Source of the DNA: Maribacter sp044594925
GTDB lineage: Bacteria > Bacteroidota > Bacteroidia > Flavobacteriales > Flavobacteriaceae
Direction: 5' to 3'
NCBI RefSeq assembly: GCF_044594925.1
Contig: NZ_CP138991.1
Coordinates: forward strand, 2,232,001-2,296,000
DNA length: 64,000 nt
The translations under genes were made by a program, and so were the position numbers. Positions 36,246 to 46,050 of this stretch are shown one piece after another (the first letter of the stretch is position 1; every line of letters starts with the position of its first letter). The notes beneath the pieces were generated by a model, which was not told where the DNA came from, ran no database searches, and saw only the letters and a list, made by a program, of their open reading frames with translations.

Positions 36246-39200
36246 TTATCGTATCAACTGTATCCATCCTTTATCAAGAACAGGTCCATTACCAATATCA
36301 TAGTTCATAATATAAAAATAAGTTCCTTTTGGAGCTTCTTTTCCTTCGTATGTGCCATCCCAGATATCTGGTTCTGTTTGTTCTTGTTCAGAAGCATAGA
36401 CTAAATTACCATACCGGTCAAATATATTAATCTTATACACTATTTCTTGAATTAGACCAGTCTCACTATTTCTAAGATTAATTCTAAGAACATCGTTGGT
36501 ACCATCTCCATTCGGCGAAAACTGGTTGAATAGGAATCCAGGAACTGCAGGGGTTGGAACACCTATTGTTACCGTTACACTACTTCGATTATTTATTTCA
36601 TTACCATCCCTTGGAGAAGAACTTATCAAAAATGCCGTATTATCAAAACTCCCCTCTGTGGTTACTGTACCAATAAGCTCCAACACGGCTGCATTTTCCT
36701 CACCAACTTCTAAAGAAGGTATAGTCCAACGTTCATTGATAGGGTCATAAGAACCTATACTTGCATTATCGGAATCATAACTAAACAAGTTCTCGAAACC
36801 TGCAGATATACTATCTCTAACAATGATATTATTTATCACATCACCCTCTTGAGAGAGATTCGTAACCGTAATGGTAAAAGTAATTTGCTCTCCCACCAGC
36901 GGTGTAAGGTTACTTACCGTTTTTTCGATATTCAAATCTATTCCCTCAGGAACTTCTATTTCAAGAATTACAACAGCCTCGTTATTCTCTTCGTTGTTAT
37001 CCATAGGAAAGGATTCCAATAAAGTAGCGGTGTTGGAATAAATCCCATCCTCTAAAATAGTTACAGTTAATTGTAACTGGGCGTTACCTAAAGAAGGTAA
37101 TTCCAGAACATCCCATTCACCGGTTACCGGATCATAAAAATCATTGGTATTACTTGTAGTATGGCTTACGTACTCAAAACCAGTCTCTAAAAGTTCTCCT
37201 ATTTTTATTCCTAAAACCCTGCTGTCCGAAAGGTTGTTAACCCGGACTGTAAATACAACAGTTTCTCCAATAACAGCATCTGGGTTATCAACAACTTTGG
37301 TAATTTCCAGATCAATCGGGTCTGGTTCACAATCAGGTGTTAAATTAGGGTCACAGGCATCTAAGGGATCAGAACCGTTAGCTTCCTCATCACCATCTGA
37401 AATACCATCCCCATCCGTATCACATAAACCAATGGTATTATCAGGAATACATGGGTTAGCATTTGCAGGATCTTGTTGATCATTTACGCCATCGTTATCA
37501 GAATCTAAGGTATTAGAATCCAAAGCATCTATTATACCATCATTATCTTCATCTAGGGGATTATTGACGTCAGGACCTGTTTCCTCACCGTCATTGATAC
37601 CATCTCCATCCGTATCCGGATTATTTGGGTCTGTCCCCAAGGTAGCCTCTTCACCGCCCAACAAACCATCCCCATCCGCATCTGTATCACAATCACTTAC
37701 TGAAATAGTGACCTCAACAGAAGCCTGTGTACAGGGCGCTGTAGAACCTGTCGTTGTGTAGGTAAAAACATAATCCCCATCAGGCAAACCAGTAAAATCT
37801 ATAGTATTATCATCGTTTATAACTACCCCGGATGAAGGATCGTTCGTTATGGTCCAAACACCTACATCTTGACCAGATAATCTATCATCTAAATCCAAAC
37901 TTACTGGACCATTAGCAGCAACACTGCAGGCAGACGCATTTGTAGCAACTCCTACTGTTGCCTGAAAACCAACGGTGGCGATAACCTCTTGCCTTTCCGT
38001 TGCACAACCATTTTCCACGGCTTCCGCATAAAACGATGTTGTGCCGCTTAAAGGAGGAGTTGTAAAATCTGCTCCAATAGCTAAAACGGTTCCTCCGGTT
38101 GGAACATTATACCAGTTAATAGAGGCACCATCACTGGCTACTGCACTTAATAAAACCGTCCCCGTATCACATCTTTCATTATTGGTAACGCTTATCAAAG
38201 TTGGTGTCGTATTTAAGGTAAGTTCAACTTCAATTGTACCACTAGCACAGTCATCGTCAAAATTATTAGGTGTGCCATTATCGTCTAAAAAGAATCCAAA
38301 GTAAGAACCGTCGTTTGGCGGGTTTGCAACCTGAGCCGGTGTTAGGTAAGCATTTTCGTTCAATGGATCTGATAGTGTACTCCATCTCAATTCTGTGCCA
38401 GCAGGAGCTGCGCTACTCGTGTAATCATTTAAGCTGACATCTATAACATCACAGAAAACAGTGGTAACCGTAGCATCCAATATTGGTGCAGGTGCACAAT
38501 TGTCATCATCATTAATTGTTCCAACGGCGTCTCCACCATCTGCAAGCGCTACATTGTTGGTGGGACTTCCTAATTGTACAAAAAAGTCTTCGCTTTCCTC
38601 AAGTAACTGGTCATTGATTATGGGTACCGCAATGGTTTGGGTCTCCCCTGCCGTTCCGGCAAAACTTAAGTTACCCGCGGTACTATTGTAATCGACACCA
38701 CCTCCTGTTGCCGTGTCATCTGAGAAATTATAGGTAACTGTAGTACCGCCATCAACCGCGATATCTAAAACTACATCAAACTCCAAGTTACCGGCAGCGT
38801 TATTTTCGTTTACGGCAACATTGGAAATACTTAAACTTCCTCTATCATCATCTCCTATATCTACAGTAGCGGTCTGAGTCGGGGCCGCACCCAATACATA
38901 ATTCGTTCCTGTGGTCAGTGTTAAGGTAACAGCTTCAGAAACTTCTTGAATCTCATCATCCGTTGGAACAATAGAAATAGTTCCCGTTTGTTGTCCTGCA
39001 GGAATCGTTAAGCTTGTTCCAATAGTCGTATAATCCGCACCATTAACCGCATTTCCAGCGCCAGTAGCAATGGTATAGTTAACAGTAATTGGTCCTCCAG
39101 ATGTGTTCGGTGCTCCCAAATCTATGGTAAATAGCCCTGTAGAGGTGGCGGGGGTATTTTCTGCCGCACTAGCATCGGTAGCCGTAATAGTCGCAGTTAA

Positions 39201-41399
39201 ATTATCATCATCCGCTATGTTTACGTTATCCGAATTATCCGGGCTAGCTGCAACTATATAACTTGTTCCTGAATCTAAAGTAATGGTAACACTCTCCTGC
39301 CCTTCTACAATGGTATCATCGACTGGACGTATTGTAATTGCTGCGGTCTGACTTCCATCCGCGATACTGACACTAGAGCCAATATCACCATAATCCACAA
39401 CGTTCGTTGCCGTTCCGCCAGCAGTAAAATTCACTATAACCGGATTACCCGTATTGTTCACAGCATCCAGTCTAATCGTAAAGGTTCCCACTGCATTTGC
39501 CGGAGTATTTTCCGCGGCATCGGGGTCGGTCGCTGATATTGATGCTTCAAAAACATCATCATCCAATATGTTAACTGTGGCGGTCCGGGTAGTAACAGCC
39601 CCTAAATCGTATCCTGTACCAGCAGCCAATGTAAGCACTACGGTTTCGGCACCTTCCACTAAAAGATCATTCGTAGGGGTAATCGTTATTTCAGCAGTTT
39701 GATCACCATCAGCAATTGCTATACTCGTTCCTATGTCCGTATAATCCGTGATATTGGTAGCCGTACCAGCAATAGTGAAATTTACTGTGATAGGAGTCCC
39801 AGAGGTATTTGGGGTTCCTATATCAACGGTAAAGGTACCCTCCGTTGCCGGATTACCTTCTTCAGCAGCAGCCGAAGTTGCGACAATGCTAGCCGTATAA
39901 CTATCATCATCGGCATTAGTTGCGTTGATGGTTTGATCCGGTAGACCATCAAAATCGTCATCACTACTTGCATCGTCTACGCTTACCGTTATCGAATAAG
40001 GTTGCACGCCATCTACTAATACATCATCCGCACCTGTAATAGTTATTTCTTGTGCAACATTATAATTAGCAGGGGTAAAAGTAACCGTAGCGGGTGCTAC
40101 CGTTCCCTCTCCCGTATCGGAAGAAACAAGGTTCAGTATTACATTAGATGCGGGTTGGCTAGTTAAAACCATAGAAAAAGTATCCGCAACATCTGGTTCT
40201 GATGTGGCGGTATTGCCACCGGTTTCCGTAATCGTGAACCCAGCTGCATCATTGTCCACAATGTTTATAGTCGCTGTTCTTGTTGAAGCAGCGGCAAGAT
40301 TATATGCTGTTCCTGTACCCAGATTTAATATAGCCGTTTCCGGTGCTTCAATAAGTGCGTCATCGACAGGAACTATATTAACATTAGCGCTCTGATCACC
40401 ATTCGGCACATTTACAGTAAGTCCAATATTCGCATAATCCGTTACATGCGTGGCTGTTCCAGCTCTAGTAAAATTAACTACTATGGGTGCCCCGGTATTA
40501 TTTACGTTTCCTAAATCTACTGTGAAGATTCCTGTAGCATTTGCCGGGGTATTTTCGGCAGCATCGGCATCAGCAGCTATTATTGTTGCCGTATAGTCGT
40601 TATCTAAAATAGACACAGTAGCTTCATCGGCTCCCCCAATTGTAAACAAGGTATTGTTCGTACCTGTTAAGGTAAGGGTTACGGTTTCCGTACCTTCGGT
40701 CAAGGCATCATCTATAGGAGTAATGTTTATATTTCTGGCTACGGTAGTACCATTACTTGGAAAAACGAAAGAGCCTGTTCTGTTGTAATCAGTCCCATCT
40801 ATGGCAGTACCGGCTATTGTAAAAGCAACCGTTGTAGCGGCCCCAGAATCATTAGGATTGCTTAAAGTAAGCCTAAACCTTGCTACAGCGGAGCCTTCTT
40901 CGTTACCTTCTGGAGTTAAAGGTGTTACCGTTATAACTCCCGCATCATCATCAACCAATGCAATTTCCGCAAAAGGATTCCCTGGGTCAATGGTGTAATT
41001 TAAATTAGGAGTAATATTCCATCTTACATTTTCATCACCCTCGACCAAATTATCATCTATTACATCAAGGTTAACAGTCACTTGGCCAGCTCCCAAAATA
41101 ATAGGAACGTTTACCGAGGCTGGAAGTGAGTTATAATCGTCAACTGTAGTTGCTGTGCTGGATGCGTCAACATCCAAAAAAACCGTTAAGTTGGTTAATA
41201 GCCCTGCACCAGTTACCCTAACCGTGAACTCGCCAGAAACAGGACCTGTTTCTGCGGCTGTGTTTTGAGAAGCATCAATTGCTACTGTCTGTCCAAAAGC
41301 ATGGATAGATAACAACAAAAAGAAGCCAATCGAAAAACGATTTAACCTAGTAAATAAATCAAAACACAATAAGCTTTGAAAATTAAAATTATTCTCCAT
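36246..41399 (-). CDS. Giant Calx-beta adhesin with type B T9SS C-terminal domain
   Basis: 1717-aa secreted surface protein. Signal peptide ending near AFGQ (about 37); eight Calx-beta or related calcium-binding repeats (about 40-965), each closing on a DDD or DND cluster; two Ig-like cysteine-bearing modules (about 968-1235); thrombospondin type 3 aspartate-rich loops (about 1236-1350, DTDGDGIND type); two DUF11 repeats (about 1362-1610); and a gliding-motility-associated type B C-terminal domain (about 1623-1717, FSPNGDG, DRYGNLVY, GTYFY). The last is the sorting signal for type IX secretion. A role in adhesion or gliding is inferred. First gene of a three-gene operon with its own PorP/SprF and OmpA protein. 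ATG start with a rather long pre-hydrophobic region. Confidence 0.92.
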   Translation of the reverse strand: MENNFNFQSLLCFDLFTRLNRFSIGFFLLLSIHAFGQTVAIDASQNTAAETGPVSGEFTVRVTGAGLLTNLTVFLDVDASSTATTVDDYNSLPASVNVPIILGAGQVTVNLDVIDDNLVEGDENVRWNITPNLNYTIDPGNPFAEIALVDDDAGVITVTPLTPEGNEEGSAVARFRLTLSNPNDSGAATTVAFTIAGTAIDGTDYNRTGSFVFPSNGTTVARNINITPIDDALTEGTETVTLTLTGTNNTLFTIGGADEATVSILDNDYTATIIAADADAAENTPANATGIFTVDLGNVNNTGAPIVVNFTRAGTATHVTDYANIGLTVNVPNGDQSANVNIVPVDDALIEAPETAILNLGTGTAYNLAAASTRTATINIVDNDAAGFTITETGGNTATSEPDVADTFSMVLTSQPASNVILNLVSSDTGEGTVAPATVTFTPANYNVAQEITITGADDVLVDGVQPYSITVSVDDASSDDDFDGLPDQTINATNADDDSYTASIVATSAAAEEGNPATEGTFTVDIGTPNTSGTPITVNFTIAGTATNITDYTDIGTSIAIADGDQTAEITITPTNDLLVEGAETVVLTLAAGTGYDLGAVTTRTATVNILDDDVFEASISATDPDAAENTPANAVGTFTIRLDAVNNTGNPVIVNFTAGGTATNVVDYGDIGSSVSIADGSQTAAITIRPVDDTIVEGQESVTITLDSGTSYIVAASPDNSDNVNIADDDNLTATITATDASAAENTPATSTGLFTIDLGAPNTSGGPITVNYTIATGAGNAVNGADYTTIGTSLTIPAGQQTGTISIVPTDDEIQEVSEAVTLTLTTGTNYVLGAAPTQTATVDIGDDDRGSLSISNVAVNENNAAGNLEFDVVLDIAVDGGTTVTYNFSDDTATGGGVDYNSTAGNLSFAGTAGETQTIAVPIINDQLLEESEDFFVQLGSPTNNVALADGGDAVGTINDDDNCAPAPILDATVTTVFCDVIDVSLNDYTSSAAPAGTELRWSTLSDPLNENAYLTPAQVANPPNDGSYFGFFLDDNGTPNNFDDDCASGTIEVELTLNTTPTLISVTNNERCDTGTVLLSAVASDGASINWYNVPTGGTVLAIGADFTTPPLSGTTSFYAEAVENGCATERQEVIATVGFQATVGVATNASACSVAANGPVSLDLDDRLSGQDVGVWTITNDPSSGVVINDDNTIDFTGLPDGDYVFTYTTTGSTAPCTQASVEVTISVSDCDTDADGDGLLGGEEATLGTDPNNPDTDGDGINDGEETGPDVNNPLDEDNDGIIDALDSNTLDSDNDGVNDQQDPANANPCIPDNTIGLCDTDGDGISDGDEEANGSDPLDACDPNLTPDCEPDPIDLEITKVVDNPDAVIGETVVFTVRVNNLSDSRVLGIKIGELLETGFEYVSHTTSNTNDFYDPVTGEWDVLELPSLGNAQLQLTVTILEDGIYSNTATLLESFPMDNNEENNEAVVILEIEVPEGIDLNIEKTVSNLTPLVGEQITFTITVTNLSQEGDVINNIIVRDSISAGFENLFSYDSDNASIGSYDPINERWTIPSLEVGEENAAVLELIGTVTTEGSFDNTAFLISSSPRDGNEINNRSSVTVTIGVPTPAVPGFLFNQFSPNGDGTNDVLRINLRNSETGLIQEIVYKINIFDRYGNLVYASEQEQTEPDIWDGTYEGKEAPKGTYFYIMNYDIGNGPVLDKGWIQLIR
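38505..41280 (-). repeat. Degenerate tandem repeats encoding eight Calx-beta modules
   Basis: Period about 330-350 bases, matching 110-117 residues per module. Modules 3, 5, 6 and 7 are closest to each other (shared NTSG/NNTG, GTAT, DY, ETVxLTL and DDD positions); module 4 is a different variant. Similarity is clearer in protein than in DNA, so the array is old rather than freshly expanded. Confidence 0.75.
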
Positions 41400-41446
41400 T
41401 TTTCATATTGGTTCTTTTGCCAATTAAGTGAACTGGACAAAAAGTA

Positions 41447-41539
41447 AAAAGGGCTTCAATATTACTAAAAAAAATAGCTAAACCTTTAAATAACAGATTA
41501 AAAAAGACTTTTTAGGTTGAAATACAGGATAGCCCTTTT
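41447..41539 (-). other. Long-range inverted repeat between fabD and the adhesin gene
   Basis: Arms AAAAGGGCT (41447-41455) and AGCCCTTTT (41531-41539) lie about 75 bases apart, with a smaller internal pairing around AACCT/AGGTT. On the minus strand the distal arm runs into T residues, so it might end fabD transcripts. The large loop makes this uncertain. No clear promoter for the adhesin operon was found in the same gap. Confidence 0.3.
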
Positions 41540-41544
41540 GGAAG

Positions 41545-42432
41545 TCATTTATCTATAGAAGGTGACTGTGTTTGAGCTTCAGGTTCTATTTTCCTTACCA
41601 ATCCCTGCAAAACCCTACCAGGCCCAATTTCCGTAAATACGGATGCACCATCCTTAAACATGTTCTGAACACTCTGTGTCCATTTTACAGGCGCTGTTAA
41701 CTGAAGAATTAAATTCTCTTTAATTTCTTCCGCATCCAAAATCGGTGTAGTACTGACATTCTGATAAATAGGGCAACTAGGTGTATTAAATATTGTGTTA
41801 GCAATTGCGGTAGCCAATTCTTCACGAGCAGGCTCCATTAAAGGAGAGTGGAAAGCACCACCTACTGGCAATACCAAGGCCCTCCTAGCACCGGCTTCTT
41901 TCATTTTTTCGCAAGCCGTGTTGATTGCCTCTACTTCTCCAGAAATTACGAGTTGACCAGGACAATTATAATTTGCAGCCACTACTATACCAGCCGTGTC
42001 AGTACATATTTTTTCAACAACCTCATCTGCCAATCCTAGTACCGCCGCCATGGTGCTTGGCTGTATCTCGCAGGCCTTCTGCATGGCCAAGGCTCTTTGC
42101 GATACTAGTTGCAATCCGTCTTCAAATGACAATGAATTATTTGCAACCAAGGCCGAAAATTCTCCTAAGGAGTGACCCGCTACCATATCTGGCCTAAACG
42201 ATTCTCCCATTACTTTGGACAAGACTACAGAATGAAGAAAGATGGCAGGCTGCGTAACTTTTGTCTCCTTTAGACCTTCTGGTGTACCATTGAACATTAC
42301 CTCTGTGATAGCAAAGCCTAAAATATCGTTAGCCTGCTGAAACATATCCTTAGCGATTTGAGATTTCTCATAAAGATCTAATCCCATACCTACAAACTGA
42401 GCTCCTTGTCCCGGAAAAATATAAGCGTTCAT
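41545..42432 (-). CDS. fabD: Malonyl CoA-acyl carrier protein transacylase FabD
   Basis: 295-aa enzyme that transfers malonyl from CoA to acyl carrier protein at the start of fatty acid synthesis. Key residues are in place: GQGAQ (8-12), nucleophile Ser88 in GHSLGE, Arg113 in QRALAMQ, and His195 in GGAFHSP. Length is normal. ATG start, 20 bases from a well-formed -7 box. It stands apart from other fab genes in the window. Cytosolic. Confidence 0.95.
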   Translation of the reverse strand: MNAYIFPGQGAQFVGMGLDLYEKSQIAKDMFQQANDILGFAITEVMFNGTPEGLKETKVTQPAIFLHSVVLSKVMGESFRPDMVAGHSLGEFSALVANNSLSFEDGLQLVSQRALAMQKACEIQPSTMAAVLGLADEVVEKICTDTAGIVVAANYNCPGQLVISGEVEAINTACEKMKEAGARRALVLPVGGAFHSPLMEPAREELATAIANTIFNTPSCPIYQNVSTTPILDAEEIKENLILQLTAPVKWTQSVQNMFKDGASVFTEIGPGRVLQGLVRKIEPEAQTQSPSIDK

Positions 42433-42451
42433 AATTTTCTGATTTAGAGGG

Positions 42452-42482
42452 CAAAAATAAGGATATAATGTTCAAGCACAAA
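42452..42482 (-). promoter_or_regulatory. fabD promoter
   Basis: Minus strand: TTTG (42482-42479), a 19-base spacer, then TATTTTTG (42459-42452). This is an excellent match to the Bacteroidetes TTTG / TAnnTTTG promoter. The start of transcription would fall about 13 bases before the fabD ATG, giving a very short leader. Confidence 0.68.
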
Positions 42483-42520
42483 TTGTAGGGTCATTCACAA
42501 GTTCATGATTTATACCACCC

Positions 42521-43027
42521 TCATTTAAACCAGCTAGCATAAGTAATATAGGCTTCCGCAATACGATTAATTTCTCCTGCGCTCAATTCTGGGCTAATAT
42601 CCTTTATCTTCTTTGCAGGCATACCGGCATAAATTGTGCCCGATGGCACATGGGTTCCTTTTGTCAAAACGGCGCCTGCGGCGATTATACTATTTGATTC
42701 CACTATACAATCATCCATAATAATACTTCCCATACCTACCAAAACATCATCCTTAATGGTACAACCGTGAACAATGGCGTTATGGCCTATGGAAACATTA
42801 CTACCGATTGTTGTAGGTGATTTTTTATAAGTACAATGGATTACCGCTCCATCCTGTACATTAACTTTATTTCCCATTTTTATAAAATGCACATCACCTC
42901 TTAAAACAGCATTGAACCAAACACTGCATTCACTTCCCATGGATACCTCTCCTACTATAGTGGCGTTTTCCGCAATAAAGCAATCCTCTCCTATTTTGGG
43001 AGAATGCCCCCTAACTGATTTTATCAT
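42521..43027 (-). CDS. Gamma carbonic anhydrase family protein
   Basis: 168-aa left-handed beta-helix protein of the gamma carbonic anhydrase/YrdA family. Hexapeptide repeats run through residues 20-130. The three zinc-binding histidines are present: His64 (VIHCTY), His82 and His87 (IGHNAIVHG), with the usual five-residue spacing of the last two. Active residues elsewhere vary in this family, so carbonic anhydrase activity is likely but not certain. It begins 16 bases after the response regulator stop and is probably last in that operon. Confidence 0.9.
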   Translation of the reverse strand: MIKSVRGHSPKIGEDCFIAENATIVGEVSMGSECSVWFNAVLRGDVHFIKMGNKVNVQDGAVIHCTYKKSPTTIGSNVSIGHNAIVHGCTIKDDVLVGMGSIIMDDCIVESNSIIAAGAVLTKGTHVPSGTIYAGMPAKKIKDISPELSAGEINRIAEAYITYASWFK

Positions 43028-43043
43028 CTTGTTCTGTTATATT

Positions 43044-43775
43044 TTAATCGAAAAAGGACAGAAATTGTTTCTTTTTTGATGCTGAAACCAAAAGTTCTTT
43101 ACCATTAGACATAACTACGCTACCTCCTTTTCCTTTCCTATACTTAACTACTTCGTTAACATTTACAAGATACGATTTGTGCACCCGTGCAAAAGGAAAA
43201 TCTGAAAGTGCTTCTTCGAAATATTTTAAGGTCTTACTCACTAAAATCTTCTTATTCTCTAAGAATATTTCGGTATAGTTATCATCTGCTTTGCAGTAAA
43301 GTATCTCTTCAACATTCAAAATCTGAAATCCGTCTTGTTGAGGAAGTGTTAACTTACCACTTACTCCTTTGGATTTACTATTCAAAACACTTTCCTGCAA
43401 CTTATTTTCCTTCTCTTTAACTTCAAAAACATAGGCTACCGCCTTAATAAGCTCATCAATATTAATAGGTTTCATTAAATAATAGGCGGCGTGCTCATTT
43501 AGGGCATCTTTGGCGTAGTGGTCATAAGCGGTTACAAAGACAATTTCGAAACTACGCTCAGGTAGCTGCTCTAAAAGGTCGAAAGCATTCCCGAAAGGCA
43601 TCTCAACATCCAAAAAAATTAAGTCTAAATCATTATTGTTTATGAGTTTCAACCCTTCTTTTATGGAAGCAGCCTCTCCTACTAAATCTACTTTAGGGCA
43701 ATACTTTTTTAGGTAATTTCTTAAAATCTCCCTACTGTTAGATTCATCCTCTATCAAGATAGCTTTTAAATTCAT
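43044..43775 (-). CDS. LytTR family response regulator
   Basis: 243-aa response regulator. The receiver domain (1-120) has Asp56 as phospho-acceptor in FLDVEMP and Lys102 in MKPI. The C-terminal LytTR DNA-binding domain covers about 145-243, with ILYCKADDNYTEIFL and RVHKSYLVN. Its start codon overlaps the stop of the histidine kinase gene by 4 bases, so the two are translated together and form one signalling pair. Targets are unknown; palindromes in the leader of its own operon (45989-46075) are candidates for autoregulation. Confidence 0.94.
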   Translation of the reverse strand: MNLKAILIEDESNSREILRNYLKKYCPKVDLVGEAASIKEGLKLINNNDLDLIFLDVEMPFGNAFDLLEQLPERSFEIVFVTAYDHYAKDALNEHAAYYLMKPINIDELIKAVAYVFEVKEKENKLQESVLNSKSKGVSGKLTLPQQDGFQILNVEEILYCKADDNYTEIFLENKKILVSKTLKYFEEALSDFPFARVHKSYLVNVNEVVKYRKGKGGSVVMSNGKELLVSASKKKQFLSFFD

Positions 43776-45976
43776 TTATCCTTCTTTATGGTAAAAATCA
43801 CTTTTGTTCCCTCTCCAGACTTCATTAAGTCGGTAATAACAACATCTACTTTATCCTTATGCATATCGTTTAAGATAGCCACGCGCTGTTTTATATTTCC
43901 CATACCCTTAGACTTTTGTTTTTTCTGATGAACCGTCTTAAGTTCAGCTGATTTTTTTCTTCCTATACCATTGTCGGTTATACTAATCTCTAGCTCTTTT
44001 TTATTTTTACTGGTTAAACGAATGTCCAAACTCCCTTTCTCATTTTTATATCTTAAGCCGTGCCATATTGCATTTTCTATGTAAGGCTGAAGTAACATCG
44101 GCGGTATTTGAAAAGAAGATACGTCCAAAATCTCATCGATATGAATAGTATAGTCAAACTTATCGGGGAATCTTGAATGTTCTAATTTTATATACAGCTC
44201 CAAGAGTTCCAGTTCTTTGGCCAAGGGTATAAAATCCTCCTCGGAATTCTCTAGTACAGAACGCATTAGTGTTGAAAATTCACTTAAGTATCGATTAGCA
44301 CTTCGTTCATCACTTTTGGCTATAAAATTATTGACAGAGTTAAGTGCATTGAAAATAAAGTGAGGGTTCATTTGGGAGCGCAGCGATTTTAGCGCTAATA
44401 AGTTATTCGCAAGCTTTTGCTGTTGATTGCTCCTATAAAAAAAGAAAGCCGCCAGACCTGTTAACAATAATCCAACAATTAAGGAATAGATTACCCAACG
44501 TTGCCGCTTATAACTTTCTTCGGATAGTTCTTGTTCTGTCAAGGCCAGATCATACTTGCTTTGAGATAGTTCACGTTCTTGTTCCAAACCTGTTATTCTG
44601 CTTTGGGTTGCAGCTATTTCCCTATTGAATCTAGACGCTCTGGAGATTTCCTGTTCTTTTCTTACATACAGGGTATCTACCAATGTTACATAAGACTGAT
44701 AGGTCTCTAATGCCTTATCAAAATTTCCTTCGTATTCATATACTTCGGATAGTTTACGGGTAGCATCCTTTTGTACTATTAAATCATCCTCAGAATCTGC
44801 CTCTACAATACTTCTCTCTAAGTAGGGAATAGCTTCGCTATACTTGTCTTGAGCTATGTAGGCATTTGCTATTTTATAATTAATTCGCTGTGTGGTGATG
44901 GTATCACCCATTTCTTGTCTACTAGCTTTACTTTTTGGAGAATTAAGCTTATCCAGTTCCACCAAACTATTCTTGCGCAGGGCAATCTCTTCGTTGAATT
45001 GACTTTTTTTGTTGTAAAAATCAGCTACTTTCTCTTTCTCCTGCAAAGCTCGTTTGGGAGCAAGTTTGTTAGCCAGTTCTAATGAATTTCCATAATATGC
45101 CTCAGCTTCCATTAATTGATTCCCTTGAGAATAGGCATCCGCAATCTTAGAATTTAAATCGGTCATTTTGGGCGTAATCTGGTTCTTGGTCGCCACCTTT
45201 AATCCCTCATTATAGTAGGCAACCGATTCACTGATACTATTCAGGCCTATTTTAATATCGCCTAGCAGTTCAAATAAAGTCACTCTTTGAAAAGGAACCA
45301 TATTTCTTATGTTCTTCAACGGTTCTAGCACTTCATTTGCCTTCTGGTACTGCTTATTAATACTCAAGGTCTTTCCCAGTAGCAAGGAGGTTTTTATAGA
45401 TTTATTGGTTTCCAGGGCATCTTCGAAATTATCTATTGCCAAATCATACTGCTTGTGAAATAGATACACTTCCCCTAGGGCCGTTAAAGATTTTGCCAAC
45501 TCATTTTTATTACCTCTCTTGCCTAAAACCGTAATGGACTGTGCAACGAAGTCGATACTTTTGGCAATATCTTTTTTTTTGTACGTTTCCGCGGAATCTA
45601 GTAGCGATTGATGCAGCGAAACTTCGCGTTTAGAAATTCCTGGCGTACTAGTACTCCATTTTCGCGGTTTATATTCTTCAACAAGGACCCTAATATCCTC
45701 ATCACTCTTAATAGTATAGGTGACGGTTTCAAAGCCTGAATCCTCAATCCTTAATTCTTCTCCTTTAGACGTTCTAATCCTAAACTCCCCAAGCACGTTA
45801 GTTAAAGTATAAGCACCTGAACTGGTTGCTACGGACACACCAGAGATAGGCTCCGAGGTTTCCTTTTCCTGCACTATTCCCTTTACAACAAATGTTGCCA
45901 CGGTTCTATCCTGCTGCCCAAAACACGAATAAACTCCCAAAAAACAGAACAGTATATATATGAATAGATTTTTCAT
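43772..45976 (-). CDS. TPR-containing LytS-type sensor histidine kinase with regulatory-like N-terminal domain
   Basis: 734-aa membrane sensor kinase. Signal peptide ending near CFGQ (about 21), then a carboxypeptidase-D regulatory-like beta-sandwich (about 30-90), TPR repeats (about 115-430) in the periplasm, a coiled-coil and one membrane helix (about 507-525). The cytoplasmic part is a His_kinase domain with phospho-acceptor His539 in QMNPHFIFN and an HATPase_c domain with N-box ENAIWHG and DNGIG. The N-terminal beta-sandwich is unusual on a kinase and is more typical of SusC-type receptors. Paired with the LytTR regulator. Confidence 0.92.
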   Translation of the reverse strand: MKNLFIYILFCFLGVYSCFGQQDRTVATFVVKGIVQEKETSEPISGVSVATSSGAYTLTNVLGEFRIRTSKGEELRIEDSGFETVTYTIKSDEDIRVLVEEYKPRKWSTSTPGISKREVSLHQSLLDSAETYKKKDIAKSIDFVAQSITVLGKRGNKNELAKSLTALGEVYLFHKQYDLAIDNFEDALETNKSIKTSLLLGKTLSINKQYQKANEVLEPLKNIRNMVPFQRVTLFELLGDIKIGLNSISESVAYYNEGLKVATKNQITPKMTDLNSKIADAYSQGNQLMEAEAYYGNSLELANKLAPKRALQEKEKVADFYNKKSQFNEEIALRKNSLVELDKLNSPKSKASRQEMGDTITTQRINYKIANAYIAQDKYSEAIPYLERSIVEADSEDDLIVQKDATRKLSEVYEYEGNFDKALETYQSYVTLVDTLYVRKEQEISRASRFNREIAATQSRITGLEQERELSQSKYDLALTEQELSEESYKRQRWVIYSLIVGLLLTGLAAFFFYRSNQQQKLANNLLALKSLRSQMNPHFIFNALNSVNNFIAKSDERSANRYLSEFSTLMRSVLENSEEDFIPLAKELELLELYIKLEHSRFPDKFDYTIHIDEILDVSSFQIPPMLLQPYIENAIWHGLRYKNEKGSLDIRLTSKNKKELEISITDNGIGRKKSAELKTVHQKKQKSKGMGNIKQRVAILNDMHKDKVDVVITDLMKSGEGTKVIFTIKKDK

Positions 45977-45988
45977 GACATCTAATTA

Positions 45989-46001
45989 CTCGATAATCGA
46001 G
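45989..46001. promoter_or_regulatory. Palindrome upstream of the histidine kinase
   Basis: CTCGATAATCGAG is a perfect 6-1-6 palindrome, 12 bases before the kinase ATG. It could be a 5' untranslated hairpin or an operator. Confidence 0.45.
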
Positions 46002-46050
46002 ATTAAAAATGCTCCAAGGCTTGCCTCGAAATCATATTGTTTTCCTTTCA

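Noticed and set aside
38505..41280. Regular repeats that might suggest a CRISPR array or mobile repeat
   Set aside because: Period of about 340 bases, in frame throughout, and encodes Calx-beta protein modules.
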